A DNA stretch of 64,000 nucleotides, taken from positions 10,354,001 through 10,418,000 of the forward strand of contig NC_071329.1 in NCBI RefSeq assembly GCF_010183535.1, read 5' to 3'. Made by a program: the position numbers and the translations under genes. The DNA is from Caenorhabditis remanei. Its lineage: Eukaryota; Nematoda; Chromadorea; Rhabditida; Rhabditidae. This document shows, piece after piece, positions 33,683 to 46,991 of the stretch (the first letter of the stretch is position 1; each line of letters opens with the position of its first letter). The notes under the pieces are model-generated. The model worked only from the letters and a program-made list of their open reading frames with translations, ran no database searches and was not told the origin of the DNA.

Positions 33683-34429
33683 TGAGTGATAGATGTCTCC
33701 AAATTGGTTTTTTTTCTTTTCTTCGTAACAAAATTTATCTTTCAAATTCTCTTTTCTTTTTTTTGAATCGTCTTGTTCCTTTTTCATTTCCACATTTTAT
33801 TCCGTATTTTAATCAAATAAATCGTTTTCTTTATCAATATATTTAGAAAACGCGGCAGTTGTGACAGGGTGTTGATTCCAGAAAAAAATTCTTGACAGCT
33901 GAAAAACTAGTTCAATTTATAAGATTTCTCTATCCTCAAACATATATCAAGTGTGAAACGAATTTCAGTGAGACCTTTTCATTTCGAATTATTTTTCGAC
34001 ATTCAAAGAGCCAAAATCACACGTTCGCATATATTTTTTAAACCAAAAGCAATCTTTCTTCAGTTCCATTTCACTTCATTTAGTATCGATTGCTCATTCA
34101 TCAGTCACATGAGAAACAGAGGGTTTTCTGCGTCCTTCATTTGACGCCAGCGAGAGTCGTTGCGTCCTTTCAACCACATGGGACGTGTTTGAGGGCGCAG
34201 CGACTCCTTCTGACCAGTGAGAGAGTCGCTGCGCCTCAAACACATTTCTCTTCTCTTTCTCGAATTCTCTCGTTTACAATACTCTTTCTCTTGAAATGAG
34301 AATGGGTCAGCCATCCGCAGCAAAACATTTTTGTCCCGCTCCGTTTTCTTCTTCTTTTTTTTCTCGATTTGACCACTTGGCACGTTTCAGAATTTCCGCG
34401 TTCTTATCAAGAACTACTTTCTGATTCAG
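33683..34429. other. intergenic region and probable 5' end of arrestin gene 3
   Basis: Contains the 3' UTR of copy 2, a strong inverted repeat at 34185-34243, and possibly the unresolved first exon of copy 3. An ATG at 34302 opens MGQPSAAKHFCP, but no good donor follows it. An acceptor CGTTTCAG occurs at 34390. Confidence 0.4.
34185..34243. promoter_or_regulatory. palindromic GC-rich promoter hairpin
   Basis: GTGTTTGAGGGCGCAGCGAC (34185-) and GTCGCTGCGCCTCAAACAC (-34243) are reverse complements over about 21 bases with a single extra G, around a 16-base loop. A related half-site (GAGAGTCGTTGCGTCC) lies just upstream at 34153. The location about 190-250 bp before the first supported exon of arrestin copy 3 suggests a paired protein-binding site (inference). 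Confidence 0.5.
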
Positions 34430-35984
34430 TTCTCCAACAACGCCCGAAACCGAGCTCCATGTCGAATTCGATCAGCCTCAAGAAGTATTCTTCCCAGGTC
34501 ACCCGATTTCTGGTCGAGTCGTTCTTCTAACTGAAGACAAATACAAGGCGAAAACAGTGAATGTAAACTTTGAAGAAATTGCCCACACATATTGGGATGA
34601 TGATTCCAGTGTTCGAAGAACGTAATCTACCGTTGACTTTTTACAGAAAAGATGAAATGGTTTCAGCGAAGTGGCCGGACAAAAGATTTATTATAATCAA
34701 AGAGTTCATTACTCTGCCGATGTCAATTATCTCGAGCATAAGTTACTTCTCTGGTCTAGTGGAGATGGATCGGTAGGGTTGAAAACGAATAAATTATCAA
34801 TAACTCTAATATTTTCAGAACGAGTTAGCACCGGGAAAGTACGTGTGGCCGTTCTCATACAATTTGCCGAACGATATTCCACCAAGTTTCGAAGGAAAGT
34901 ACGGATACGTCCGATATTCGGTGACAACTGAAGTGGATAGACCTTGGAGATTTGATAAAGCTAAGAAACTTTGTATTACCGGTTAGTGAGATAAGATTGT
35001 GTTCATAAATAACTTTAAAAGTAATTTCAGTGTCACCACTTCTGGATTTGAATATAATTCCTCATGCAATGACACCTCTCCAGGATCAAGCAAGCGAGAA
35101 TCTTGGATGTTGTTGTTTCAAAAAAGGATACTTGGAAATGCGAGTGAATATCCCAAAAACTGGATTTGTACCTGGAGAAACTGTTCCAATCAATCTTGAA
35201 ATATTGAATCATTCATCAGTTCCAGTGACTGAAGTCAAAGTGAAGATCATTCAACAATGCACTTTCGTTGCATTCCGTAATGGAAGCAACTTCAATTTCA
35301 TAGGCGACAGTGTGATGGCTGTTTCCCAAAGAGAAACCAAACACGATACAAATACTGTCATAAAACAAAGCCAAGCATTGACAGTTGAACCTGGAAAAGA
35401 GCATAGACTTGCATTGGAACTCCGTCTTCCTTCCGTCACTCCAACAATTAATCAATTTTCACCAATCATCACTGTCGAGTATCTAGTACAAGTCAGTGTG
35501 GACACATCATCAACTTTTGGCAGTGATATTGATTGCGAAATGTCGATTTTGATCGGAACCGTCCCGATTCGCCAATATCTTCCTCCTGCCTACTATCCAC
35601 CAAATCCAGCCTTCCCACCTGCTATTCCATCTCCGATGCCCACTCAAATCGGGTCAGGAGTTGTCGTTCCTCCACCGGAGTATGGATTTGTAACAACTCC
35701 TGCAGATATTGGTACAGGAGTTGTTCCTCCGTATCCAGATTGTGCACAACCATACCCAACTAAAGGGGATACCGTAGTCGTCCCGAGTGGTAAACATTTT
35801 AAACAGTTTTTTATGAGTATTGATTGTAATATTTTCAGCTCCACCACTATCCTATCAAGATTCAATGTATGGAACAGATGGAACACAATTGAATACTGAT
35901 GAAAATCAGAAGCCATTTGTTCCAAAGTATCCAGTGTTCAATAATTTGCCAATTTACAATCCATCTGCTCCTCCACAAGAATAA
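34430..35984 (+). CDS. alpha-arrestin with PPxY tail, third tandem copy (start unresolved)
   Basis: Supported exons are 34430-34621, 34667-34772, 34819-34981, 35031-35789 and 35839-35984, about 454 residues from the first complete codon. The first exon begins in mid-codon after an acceptor, so the initiator exon lies upstream and was not identified. Motifs: QEVFFPGHPISGRVVLLTED, GKYVWPFSYNLPNDIPPSFE and KTGFVPGETVPINLEILNHS, with SPIITVEYLVQVSVD in the C domain. Unlike copies 1 and 2 it has a long Pro/Tyr-rich tail with two PPxY motifs (PPAY in LPPAYYPP, PPEY in VPPPEYGF), the recruitment sites for WW-domain NEDD4-type ubiquitin ligases. This copy is therefore the likely ubiquitin-ligase adaptor of the trio (inference). 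The poly(A) signal is at 36106. Exon structure differs from copies 1-2, indicating an older split. Confidence 0.88.
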
Positions 35985-38900
35985 TTTCTAATTTAAACGA
36001 TCGCTATTGCTTTTTTGAAATGTAACATCCTGTGTTATTGCTTTGCTGCTTCTCAAACTTTATCTTAATAACAAATCAACCACAAAACCATCTTTAAAAA
36101 ATCGTAATAAAATGTCTCTCTGATTACAGTATTTTCTTCAGATAAAAATGTATGTATTGTTTTGCTAATTGAATGGAATGTAGACAAATATTATCATTTA
36201 CATAAACATAGAATAGAAGAAAAGTCATAGAGAATTCAGGAGAGAGATGGAAGTTTAAACTTCATAAAAATGTTCAATTTGTGTGTTCATCACGACTGAC
36301 TGCGTCAGCAAACTCTCTCAGACTTCATGTATAACGGATGTGTTGAGCAATTGACAATTTTAAAATACTACAAGTCAATTGACTTTCTTCATGTTTTTTT
36401 TCTGAAAACATCTCCATCCGAACAATGAGATTTGCTAAATTCCTAAAAACTGTGCTGTTATATTTCACTTCGTTTTGCAGAAATCCTGCTCCATTTTTAT
36501 ACGTTTCTGGCCAAAAACTTGTAAACATTAACCTATTCATTCTTCTCATAAATAATAATAATAGAAGCGACAGTTCATGGAACATTTCAAGTACTCTCAC
36601 GACTTCTCCTTTTCTTCTTTTTGCCGTCCGGTCTCTTTCTCCAAAAGAAGTTACCGAGAGTGAGACGATGACAAACAGGAAGAAGAGAAGAAGATGAAGA
36701 AGAAGCTGGCCAGTGAAGGGCATATTACGGGAATTCTGAATTGAATGCTGTCTGAATCGGCAGATGGTTCTATAATAATAACTATCCAATCCAATATACT
36801 GTGTGACGGTTGCCCGTGTTGCGTTTTTTTCGACATTGGAAAGTCAAGTCGATTATAAATTGAAATAGATCCGACATTCATCGATCATTCAACAACAGTT
36901 CTTCTTCTTCTTCATTTTCTTATTCTTCTTCATGGTGGTCTTTATTTTTAGGATCATCTTTTTGTCATCTTCAACATGAATATAGGATTCCCTTGTGACC
37001 TCAAGACCCAGCTGAGCAAGCAAAGAATTGAGTGAACTCTTCACTTTTTCGACGTTTCCTCTCGACACTTTCTACTTTTTTCGAACTGAAATTGTTGGCA
37101 GCTGTACGAAATCTTATCGGGGTCAATTGAATCTGTTTAGATCATTTAGAGTCTTCATAGAGAGTTCATGAAGAATATTCATATCCAGATCGTCGTTTTC
37201 TTGTTTCTTCTTCTTCGGTCGCGATAAATGCACAGTTTTGTTCTATTCTCTAACTGTAATGAGATTCTTGTCAAATCAGAATATCCCATCCAGAAAATTC
37301 CAATTTTTGCAGTCTACTTTTCAACAAAAAAAAATTGTTTCCTCATCAGCTCAAAAGAAGTTACTATTTCCAATTTCTGAAAGCGGCAAAGTCTAAAGCA
37401 CTCTTATTTTTTCTTCTCTTGTTCTCATAATTACCCACTTTCTCACTTTTTTTCAAATTGCCGCCTTCTTCTTTCTTTAACTTCTCAATTACTCGTGAGA
37501 ACTGTCCTCATCTTCTGACCAATTTCCATGAATCAATTCAATTCGAATTCTCTTATTTTGTTGTGAAAACTCTGATTGATGTCGAATCAACAGCTCTTCA
37601 TTCGGTGCATTTCCCTCAAAAAATTACTTATCGTTATTTTGCTTTTCCTGCTCTTTTCCATTTTCCCGAATCATCACCATCACTCATTTATTCCGTGTTT
37701 TACACTGTGTGTCGAATGGGATTTGCCTGTCACCTCTCAGTTAATAAATGCGCGAAACTACTAATCTGATTATACTGGACACAAGAAGAAGAAGAAGAAC
37801 AGAAGAGCATTTATTGTGTTACTACAAACTAACAGAAAGTTTATTTAAATTCTAGAAGACTTGTCAGATCTGCGATAATATACTTTTTTATAACGATTGA
37901 GACCAGGGCTGGGCAAATTAGTTGAATTCTTGTTTTGAATGTTTGATATCTTTCGTAAAAGTTGAATCTATTCAAAACTTTCTCGGCTCCTTTTAATTAC
38001 CAATTCTTACATTAGGTGACTCAATTCAGTGAACCGCACGGTCACGGTGAACTGAAAACGTCGTCAAATAATTTGCCCAGCCTGATTGAGACATAATGTT
38101 GAGATTTTTGTGGGTCGTACCTTGGTCCACGTCATCATTTTGCAGCTTTCTGTTGTAAATCTCCATGGGAGACGGTTGATGATTAAGTTTTCGAGTTTCT
38201 CAAATCAGCAGCTTTCAGAAGATTCCTCTTTAAAAAACAATTCACTTGGTTTCAAAGTTTCAATTTCACCAAACAGTTTCAATTTCTCTCTTTTCGGAAA
38301 AGAAAGAGAACTGGTCAAAATCAAACATTCTACAAAACCTTTTCCTCTCACCGTCTACTTTTCTTTTCTTCCTGCTCAACATAAATCGCCGCCCGTAGTT
38401 TTTTATATGCGCGCGTTCTGTTGTTCATAGACGAGAGCAATGAAAACTCGAAAAGGTGAAGGAAGAAACAAGAAATACTCGCGTACGCGTACTCACTTTC
38501 ACACTTTCTGCTCCGTTTGCACTTGGACATTGTTTGTATGGATGTCTTGCATACAATCACTTTTTTAAAGGTGTCATTTCCACTTGCACTTTTTCCTGCA
38601 GTGTTCATTCCAAAGATCTTCAGTTTTTTTCTGATTTCTCGATGAGTCCAGTTCCAAAAAGTTGTTGAGAGACAGTGGTTGGAAGTACTATGAATTGATC
38701 CAATGACACATTTCGATTAATATGTAAAATACACTTGATTCTCCCACTTTGACTCACTGACTTTGAATGCGTGGCGGTGTTTTGGAGTCTCCAAATGTCA
38801 AATGTTTATTCTCATTGGGGAGAAAAACGGTCACTACTTTGAAAAATACGAGTTTTGGTATCATATTTTGAAAACAGTCCAAGAATGTTCTTCCAGATAA

Positions 38901-41900
38901 AAATGGGAGTTTTTTCAGAAGTGGGTCACATCTGTGCGCATGAAAGTATGACTATCATCTAACTTTTCCATTCGTTTTGACTATGGCAGATCTTCTTCTT
39001 GTTTTATTTTCCAATTCTTTTGAAAATCCAAGAAAAAGACTTCTCAAAACTCACCTTTCTCTGTTTTTACTCGTTTCTCATCTCTCATTTTTCTTCTGTT
39101 CTCTTTCCCTTTTGTTTCTGTTTTCTTCCATTCATGGAACTTTTTTCAACTGTTCCATGTCTCTCTCATTTCAAAATGCATCATGTTTGACCGTTGAGTG
39201 ACACTTGTTCCACCTGTTCCAGCCGGTTTTCGTCTGTCAATAACTTCAACTCAAATTCTTTTTCAATGAAAAAATAAGCCAATTCTATTAGTTGTATATA
39301 CTTTTCGACTGGAAATGACATTGAATATTCTGACGTGTTCCCTCCCGACAACCCAATGTATTATAGTATTCTGTCTGCTTCTGGCTTCTACATCTTCTTT
39401 TTTTTTTGTGATGAACCCTTCTATTTTTTGTCAGAATAAAATAACGAAATGGCTCGTCCCGTTTTCTTCCGATTCTCTTTCCCTCTCAACGCCATAAAAT
39501 CATGCTTTCCGAGTGTCAGCGGTTGTTACTCTCCTTGTTTATTTCTCCTCGCTCTACCTATTTTCATTTTTATTTGTAGCCGTTTCATCGAATATTGTAT
39601 ACGTCTCATCTTATTTTCCTCCCCCTGTTTCTAATTTTCAATAGCTTCTGTGATTCTCTGATTTTCGTGAACTTGGAAAAAGAAAGCTGAAAGTAGAATC
39701 TCAGAAGCATGAGCTTGTTCGGAGTAGTGATGTTTATCTCAGTTAGACATGCTGCTCTGTAAAACAATTGGATCATCTGTATTCTAATCAGGTGAGTTTT
39801 CGTAGAGAACCTACAAAAATGGAGCTCTATGAGTTTTCACTCAATAAATGACAACAGATACTTCACTTGGTTATCGCATGGAATCTACAGTCTAATTTCT
39901 CTTCCTTTTTTAAAAATTATCTCATTTATCCTAACTCTTTCTCTCTTTTTCTTTCTTCTTCATTTTCTCCGTGATAGTGCGCAAACACATCCTCTCTTTT
40001 TCTGTTTCTCCTCAGTTTTTTCGAATCCATTCACTCATTTCTCTAATTCTCCAAACTCTTTTTATCTTTTCTCAATCCTCTCGAAATCAGACTTTTCTCT
40101 ATCTCTTATCGTTTTTGAGTGGTTTCTACTGTAATTTTGGTGCGTGCTCTTTCGGTAAAAAAACGAAAGCTAAGAGCATTTCGGCAGTTTCTTTGATGTC
40201 CAAACTCTTATCCTAACCTTTACCTTTTACCAATGAATCAACGAATTTTGATAGATCCAGTCTCTATTTCTTATCAATATTTGATCAGATACTGTTAGGT
40301 AAACGTTAGATTTTGAAATGAAATCTTGTCTAACCCCGCAGATTTTCAAAATCTGTCTCTCTCACACACTTGATCATTTTATCTACTAAAGCTTTTTCCG
40401 AATTTTGGGACTTTTTGCAAAACCACCCAACAAAACCACATGTGTCATTCTTCATTTTCTGTCATTCTACACTTTTATTTGTGTCTTGTTTCACACATGT
40501 TTTGCGTCATTTCCTCCGAAATGAAGAAGTTCTCGAAGTGGCAAAAATCATGGAAAACGAGAAGAAGATGAAAGTAAAACAGATGATGAGTATAAGTGTA
40601 GGTAATTTGAGTTTAAAAGATGAGAGAGAAAACATGAAAAATATGTTCTTCGTGTAGTAGTAAAACATTATTTGAGATCTTAAAATGTGGGTGGATCTGA
40701 AGGGAAAAAGATCACTGGATACACATTTATTTCAGTGTCTGATTAGTCATTGAGAACACATAAGTTTTCGAACTATTTTGAAGGAACTGACAATCCCAAA
40801 CAAAATAAGATCAAGATGAGAAGCATACAGTTATGCAACTCAATCCCATCGCTCTATTCTCAGTTTTCATCAGTAAAAATGAGTAACAGTTACTCCATTT
40901 AAAAATAAATTGATAAATATAAACTGGATTTGAAGTATTATGATAATTTAAAATTTAATTATTTACTTTGATTTAGTGAAATCAGTTCAGCTTTCTCAAC
41001 TTGAATTCAAAATTTATCGCGATGCTACTTCAGATCATCTGCGTTAAGATCGTCAGTCCTTCTGGATTCGAAGAATTTTGAAATTATTGTTATTAAAAGT
41101 TTGTTTTTAAACTGATCTCATTTTATGGCATGTTAGATGTAATGGCTCAACATTTTCGAGAATATCCGAGTCATTGTTACTCAATACTCCAAAACAAATC
41201 AGTCTTCACAGCTTAGAGTCTTCACAAAATACTCGAGCTTCCTCCAACTTTTTTCCTGCAAAGAAAACAAATGTATCTATCAGTTTCTCCATGAATCCTC
41301 ACCCCAATAAATCAATCGAATCGACAAAATGAAACAACTGATCGTACGTGTTTGACACCTGCGCATCGTGCTCATTTCATGTCGGACAACATCAAAAATC
41401 CGTTTTCTTTTCAACTTGCATCTTGATTGGATTACACACTTCTCACCCCCTTTCATCTCATTTTCTCCTCTTCTTATTTCTCTTTTTTCTCATTTCGTTC
41501 CATCATTTTGTTGAAAATATTTGCACCCGAGTGATCTTCTGTAAAACGAAAATGGGATGAAATGAACTCGAAATTAGCTACGATTTACAAGATTTGAGAG
41601 TAGTCTCTCGTAGTATTTCGCACATCTGTCAGCGGGTTATTCAATTTATTTGAGCTTTTCCTTTGTACACAAAGGGCGTTTCGAAGCGAGAGAATGACCT
41701 TGTTGAGCATCAAAAATCTCACCATAATCCACGTGAAGCCTCTGTTACTAATATGGTAATTACTGTTCTCTAACTCTGATAAAACCAGGAATCGTCTTGA
41801 TCTCATTTCTGGTATATTACATTGAGACTACCAAAATTTCTCTACCACAATTTGTGTTTTGTATTTTCAGATTTCCGAAAACAAATTTTAACTACAGATT

Positions 41901-43108
41901 TTTAAAAAATGCCGGTAAACACTTATTATAACCACAAGTTGAAAACCTTTCAGTGAATACTGAGATTTCTTCGACTCCTTATTCTCACTCCACCCACATT
42001 TCTATTTCTGCTCTCATCTCTTTCTTTTGATCCTTTTAGAAATTTGAGATCTTCTCTCTTATATTCCCTTGCAGATGCTCTATGACCTTGCTCTCTGTCA
42101 TTTGGTTATCATCTGTCGGTTCCCTTTTTGCCCTCCCATAATTCCGTTTTCTCCGACATCTTTTTATTTTTACCACCATGTGCCATTTGTCTATTTTATG
42201 AGAGAAGAACAAGAAGACGGAGACGCTTTTTCTTGCACTTGTGTCTCTTCTGTTGACATATTTGATTGCCAATAAACTGTTTGCTCGTGTTCCGATATCA
42301 TTTACTTGTTCTTTTTTAATGGTTTCTCATGCAAAAACTCATTCTTCTATCAATATATCGAATCATCATGAACATATCAATTTCTCAGCTATAGTCTCTC
42401 CTAAAAAGGTTCAGTTCATCACAGATTGGACCTTTTGAGATTCGAATTTCGCGCGCTTCTCGCATTTCATTCGGCATAAGAAGTAGAGAAAAATAGATGA
42501 GGATGACCACCACTAATACTATCAACGTCCAACAATTTCACTTCAAAATATCTTACTTATTCTGTAGTTTGTAGTCTGTGATTATGCAAGCAGGTTGACA
42601 ATTATTTCACTATTCTCAAAGAATGGCTGTGCATTTAATAATTATCTAGATTCATGATATACTTTCTTTTATTTTTAACTTCATAAGTATTGTTTCTTAA
42701 ACTATTCCATAATTAGGCGCATGCTCATTTCATCGCACTTCTTTTGCACTTTCATCGCACTTCCTTCATTTATCTGATTGATTTTCCTAAAAACCACTTC
42801 ATATAATTCTATAAAATAATTTTGTGACCTCTTTCAGCTTCTTCACCTTCTTCACCTTCTTCACCTCTTCATTGTGTTCTCTTATGTCAACGCCTTTTCC
42901 ATATTCTTCCTTTTTCTTCTTATTCTTCCACTGCTTCTTCTCTTATTTATAGTGACGTTCCCTTCATTCACTCTATTTCTTTTTTTCACCATACGCCTGG
43001 TGATGCTTGTTTTTCGATGACAATGCCCTCGTTCTCTCCTCCTTCACCTCAAAATATTTTCAGACTGAACTATTGACGTCTTCATATTTCCAATTGAATA
43101 GGAACGGA
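35985..43108. other. 7.1-kb pyrimidine-rich region upstream of the long-intron gene
   Basis: No supported gene on either strand. Most of it is T/C-rich plus-strand sequence that gives many spurious Phe/Ser/Leu ORFs. It may hold distal promoters or untranslated first exons of the gene at 43109. On the minus strand 36325-36789 is open for 154 codons and contains a hydrophobic Leu-rich stretch after an ATG near 36725, but this is encoded by a CTT-rich simple repeat and has no splice or homology support. Confidence 0.35.
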
Positions 43109-46100
43109 ATGCCAGACGCCTACATGCAGGGTTCCACAATGACAATGAATGCTCGGAGGCAGTACAGGTGAGTACGGTGAATCGTTGAAAACTTGATTTT
43201 ATGGTTATTGTAAATACTTCATTCCTTTTAGAAGATTGAAAAAAGTTTTCTGTAGTTGTAGTCTGAATTGAAATTGCTTTTCTTTATCTCCAGTCTTCAA
43301 TTGATTTTCCACAATTTCAGCATGTCACTCAACCTCTTTTCCTATTATAATTTCCTTCTCCAATTTTCAACGTGAGCCTTTCTTTGATTCCCTTTTTTGT
43401 TTGACACGTGTCTAGGAACCGTCCAGAAACAAAGAATTTCCTAAATATTTTTACTCAGCTTATCCGAAAGAAAACGTGCCAATGTTGAGTGCACTTTTCC
43501 GGAATCCAATATGTTTTATTAAGGCTAAAGGGTTAGAAAATTGAAAATTAGAAGCATAATAACTAAATTGTTTTCCAATTTCAGATCAGTTGCATTCGGA
43601 ACATGGAAGGTCGGGGGAGCTCGGAACATGACAGAACGGCGGTCAGAGGAACCACTTTCCAGGCTCAAATGGTTAGTTTTCAACAAGATTCATTCTTCAT
43701 TTGTTGAAGTTTTATGAATTGCACATTTTTTGTGAAAGGATACAAAATTATTTAATCTACTCGTATGAATAGAAGATTTTGAAAAGAGTTCTTAAGTGCT
43801 CTTAAACTAAATTGAGAAAAAAAAACACTTTGAAATTTGTTTTCAAAATAATAGTGAATTACTGATGCTTCACAAACTGTGACAGTGCGTCGAGTGATGG
43901 GTTCGGTTTTGAAAAAAGAGAACAATTTTAACACTTTTGTAGTTGGTTTCCAAGACAATTTTCACAAGGAGACGAAATTTCTGCAGGGAGTGGATAAGTA
44001 ATCAAAAAGTATCGACTTTTTTATATGAATCGATTCAGAATTTTAGAGAAAAGAGAACAATTTCGCGGGCCTCGTGAGGGAAAAATTAGTGATAAAAATG
44101 GAAAAGCAATTTTTACGTTGAAAATTATTGGAAAAAGAGGCCTGCGAGAGGGTATTTTTGAGAACTTTGAGAAGCCATAACTTGTTTCAGACTGATTTTC
44201 AGCACTACCTTCAAGAGCTCTTGTTCTTTTCCTAAAAATTCTGAGTCGATTCATATAAAAATTTATACATTTTGATTGCTTCTCCACCTCTTTAACATTA
44301 ACTCATGGATATTGTGAACAACAATGAAAAACGAATACTAATTTTTCAAAATTCTAGATACCTAATCCTGGTTTTTTTTGACGGTTAGAGTATGAGATTC
44401 TCAACGAACTTTCTTTTTCTGAAACAAAACTTAAAATAAAGATTTTTGAGTGTCTCACCAATTTCACAAGCATATTTAGACTTCTTCAATTTTTCAATTC
44501 TAAATTACCGCCAAGTCCCTGTAACAATTGCGAATAGTACTTGTGTTCAAACTGTGGCAAATAGGATTATGTGGATAACAATGGGATGTTCTTCCTCCTC
44601 TCTTTTCCCAAAATCTTTGAAAAGGTAATCCCGCGTTGTTCTTCTTTCCGACCAGTTCGTTTCTCTCATTCTCTCCTTTCAATCCTCTGATCCTACTCTT
44701 TCTCTCGTTATACTAATTGTCGTTGCCGATGGCCATTCAGCAGTTTCCTCTCACAACCTGAAAGCCTTTTCATCTACAATTCTCTCCTTCGTTTTATTTT
44801 GATTTGTTCCTTTTTCATGTATCTCATTCGATTTGATTGTCTTCTTAAATGAGGTGGAACCAATAGAACAAATCACTCTGAAATGTCTATTTTATGTGAA
44901 TAAGTGTCTCTTCAAGAATAATAAATGAAGAGTATTCACTTAATTGTAGCCGTTTAGTACATACATTTTCAAGTTGAAAGGGAAAGAAAATCTGAAATGG
45001 AACAACTGAAATCGTGTTATTTTTGAAATTTAAGATAGACTGTTACTAGTGGTTACTGCGAAAATTAGTTTTGGAGTAGTTTTCCCAGATCTGATGTTTT
45101 GTTTTTCTCATAAGATAAAGTAAGATCTTTTTTAGAAGTCTCGCTTTTATACCGTTTGCAAGTCTTAACAAAAATTTAATTTATTCTTTCCTTTTCAAAT
45201 AAAATTTCAACAAAAATCATTCCAAATGTTGAGTGTGTTTGAATTTGTCGGCATGTGCCTCATGTGTGTGACCCTAAACAACTCATAAATTAGTGTCAGT
45301 TGACCGAACATTTCCATTTTGAAATATATCCCCTATTTTGTGGCAACATTCACATGTCCTTCATGCTCACCACAATTAATTGCAATTAAGCCGTTTCTCC
45401 GTTTCTCCTGGTGGTCATCCAATCAACCTTGAGACGTTTTTCAAAGCTGCAAATGCCTTCACCGTTTTTTGAATTCAAGGACACGGAGTAGATGGAGGCG
45501 CACTTTCAAATCGAATGATGATGATTATCTGACTGTCCACTCAGATATTCATCCGATTAGAAATTCTATTTTTTTTTGAAATGGTTTAAATGGAGAAGAA
45601 CGTGAGAGAGAGAGATGAATATAATCTTGGATTACTGTAACGACTTCTGATTATTTGATTTGAATTTGAATATTTCCCTTTGTGGAATTTCAAACAATCA
45701 ATGTGTTCTGTTTATTTCAACGTCTGCTTTATTCAAAAGAGTTCTCAGACTATAAAAGAATGGGCAGTACTGTAGATAATGTGGTTGAAAATGAGATGGC
45801 ATATGCACACAAATCGAGAAAAGCACACATTAGACAGTCGAAAAGAAACACTTTTCAATCGTTTCTCTTCTCTTTTTATATTTTTCTTTCCGTTCGTTTT
45901 GTCATTCGAAAGAAACAAACAATGAAATGTGAGAAACCCCTCGAGCACTTTTTGAGATTCTTCATCCAAATCGTCTCCTAATCCACTAATTGCCAATCCC
46001 TTGAATATCCTATTTCTCTTTTTTATTTTATCCATTTTCTGCCTGAAAATGTGTTTTTCTTCCTTTTTTTCAGCTATAAGTTCATTGGACCATCTATTGA

Positions 46101-46950
46101 CAATTGCTTATGATTAGGCTAATGTTTGCTCATATCTTTTGAAGTACCTTTTCCTTCTCCTCCTTCAATCACTTTAGCCGATTAGCTACTAGTTTCAAGT
46201 CCTTCATTCTGCCACGTCACTTGTCATCCTCCAGCTGATTTTCTTCTTCTTTCTTAAGTCATAACTCAACTTGACACCTTCAATCACATCCTTTGAAGAA
46301 GCCAGTTTCCGGTTCTTTGACTTTTGTTTTCGTACGTTTCCTCCCTTTTTCATACCCAACAGAGAGAAAGTGTATTCCGGAAGGGCTACCTTTATGAAGC
46401 CCATTCTGTCAGATTGGTTTGTAGGTTTTTGTAAAAGATTAGTTTAGTTTAGTTCTCTAGGTTCTGTAGGTTTCGGTTTGTTCAAGAATTCAAAACGAAA
46501 TCCTTAAAACAGGTAATTGCCACCCATTATCCTTATTTTCTTCCCTTTCTTGTTATTTTTTGATTTGTTGCTCGGCTTTTCTCACTTTTAACTCACCCTT
46601 GAATGGCCTCGTGAGGAACCCATTCCCAACCTCTGGTCTCTCAAATTGATATTTTTTTTGAATAAATAAATACAATACAAATGAGAAAACCTCATTTTGG
46701 GGCTTTTCTGATTATAACACTGTCTAGAACTCTAGTGTCAAAAACCATGATTGTTTTGAAAACAGACGGTTCTCACGTATCTTCCATTCGGAAGGTGATC
46801 TCAAAAACCGCTGCCCTCTTGTCTCGAGACACACACGTCCGATTCTTGATCTATCGTTTGGGTGGGTTCTCCTACTGACATGATTTGTCACTCATTCTCT
46901 GCTCCATGTGCCACAAGTCTCTATCATGAATCTCTCAACACTATCCATTA

Positions 46951-46991
<41 letters not shown>

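Noticed and set aside
34302..34440. MGQPSAAKHF start as the N-terminus of the third arrestin
   Set aside because: No acceptable donor follows in a phase that would join the exon at 34430, so the start was left unresolved.
36325..36789. Minus-strand ORF of 154 codons with a hydrophobic Leu-rich start
   Set aside because: The hydrophobic part is a translated CTT-rich simple repeat. There is no homology, no clear splice structure and no codon bias, and similar artefacts abound in this pyrimidine-rich region.
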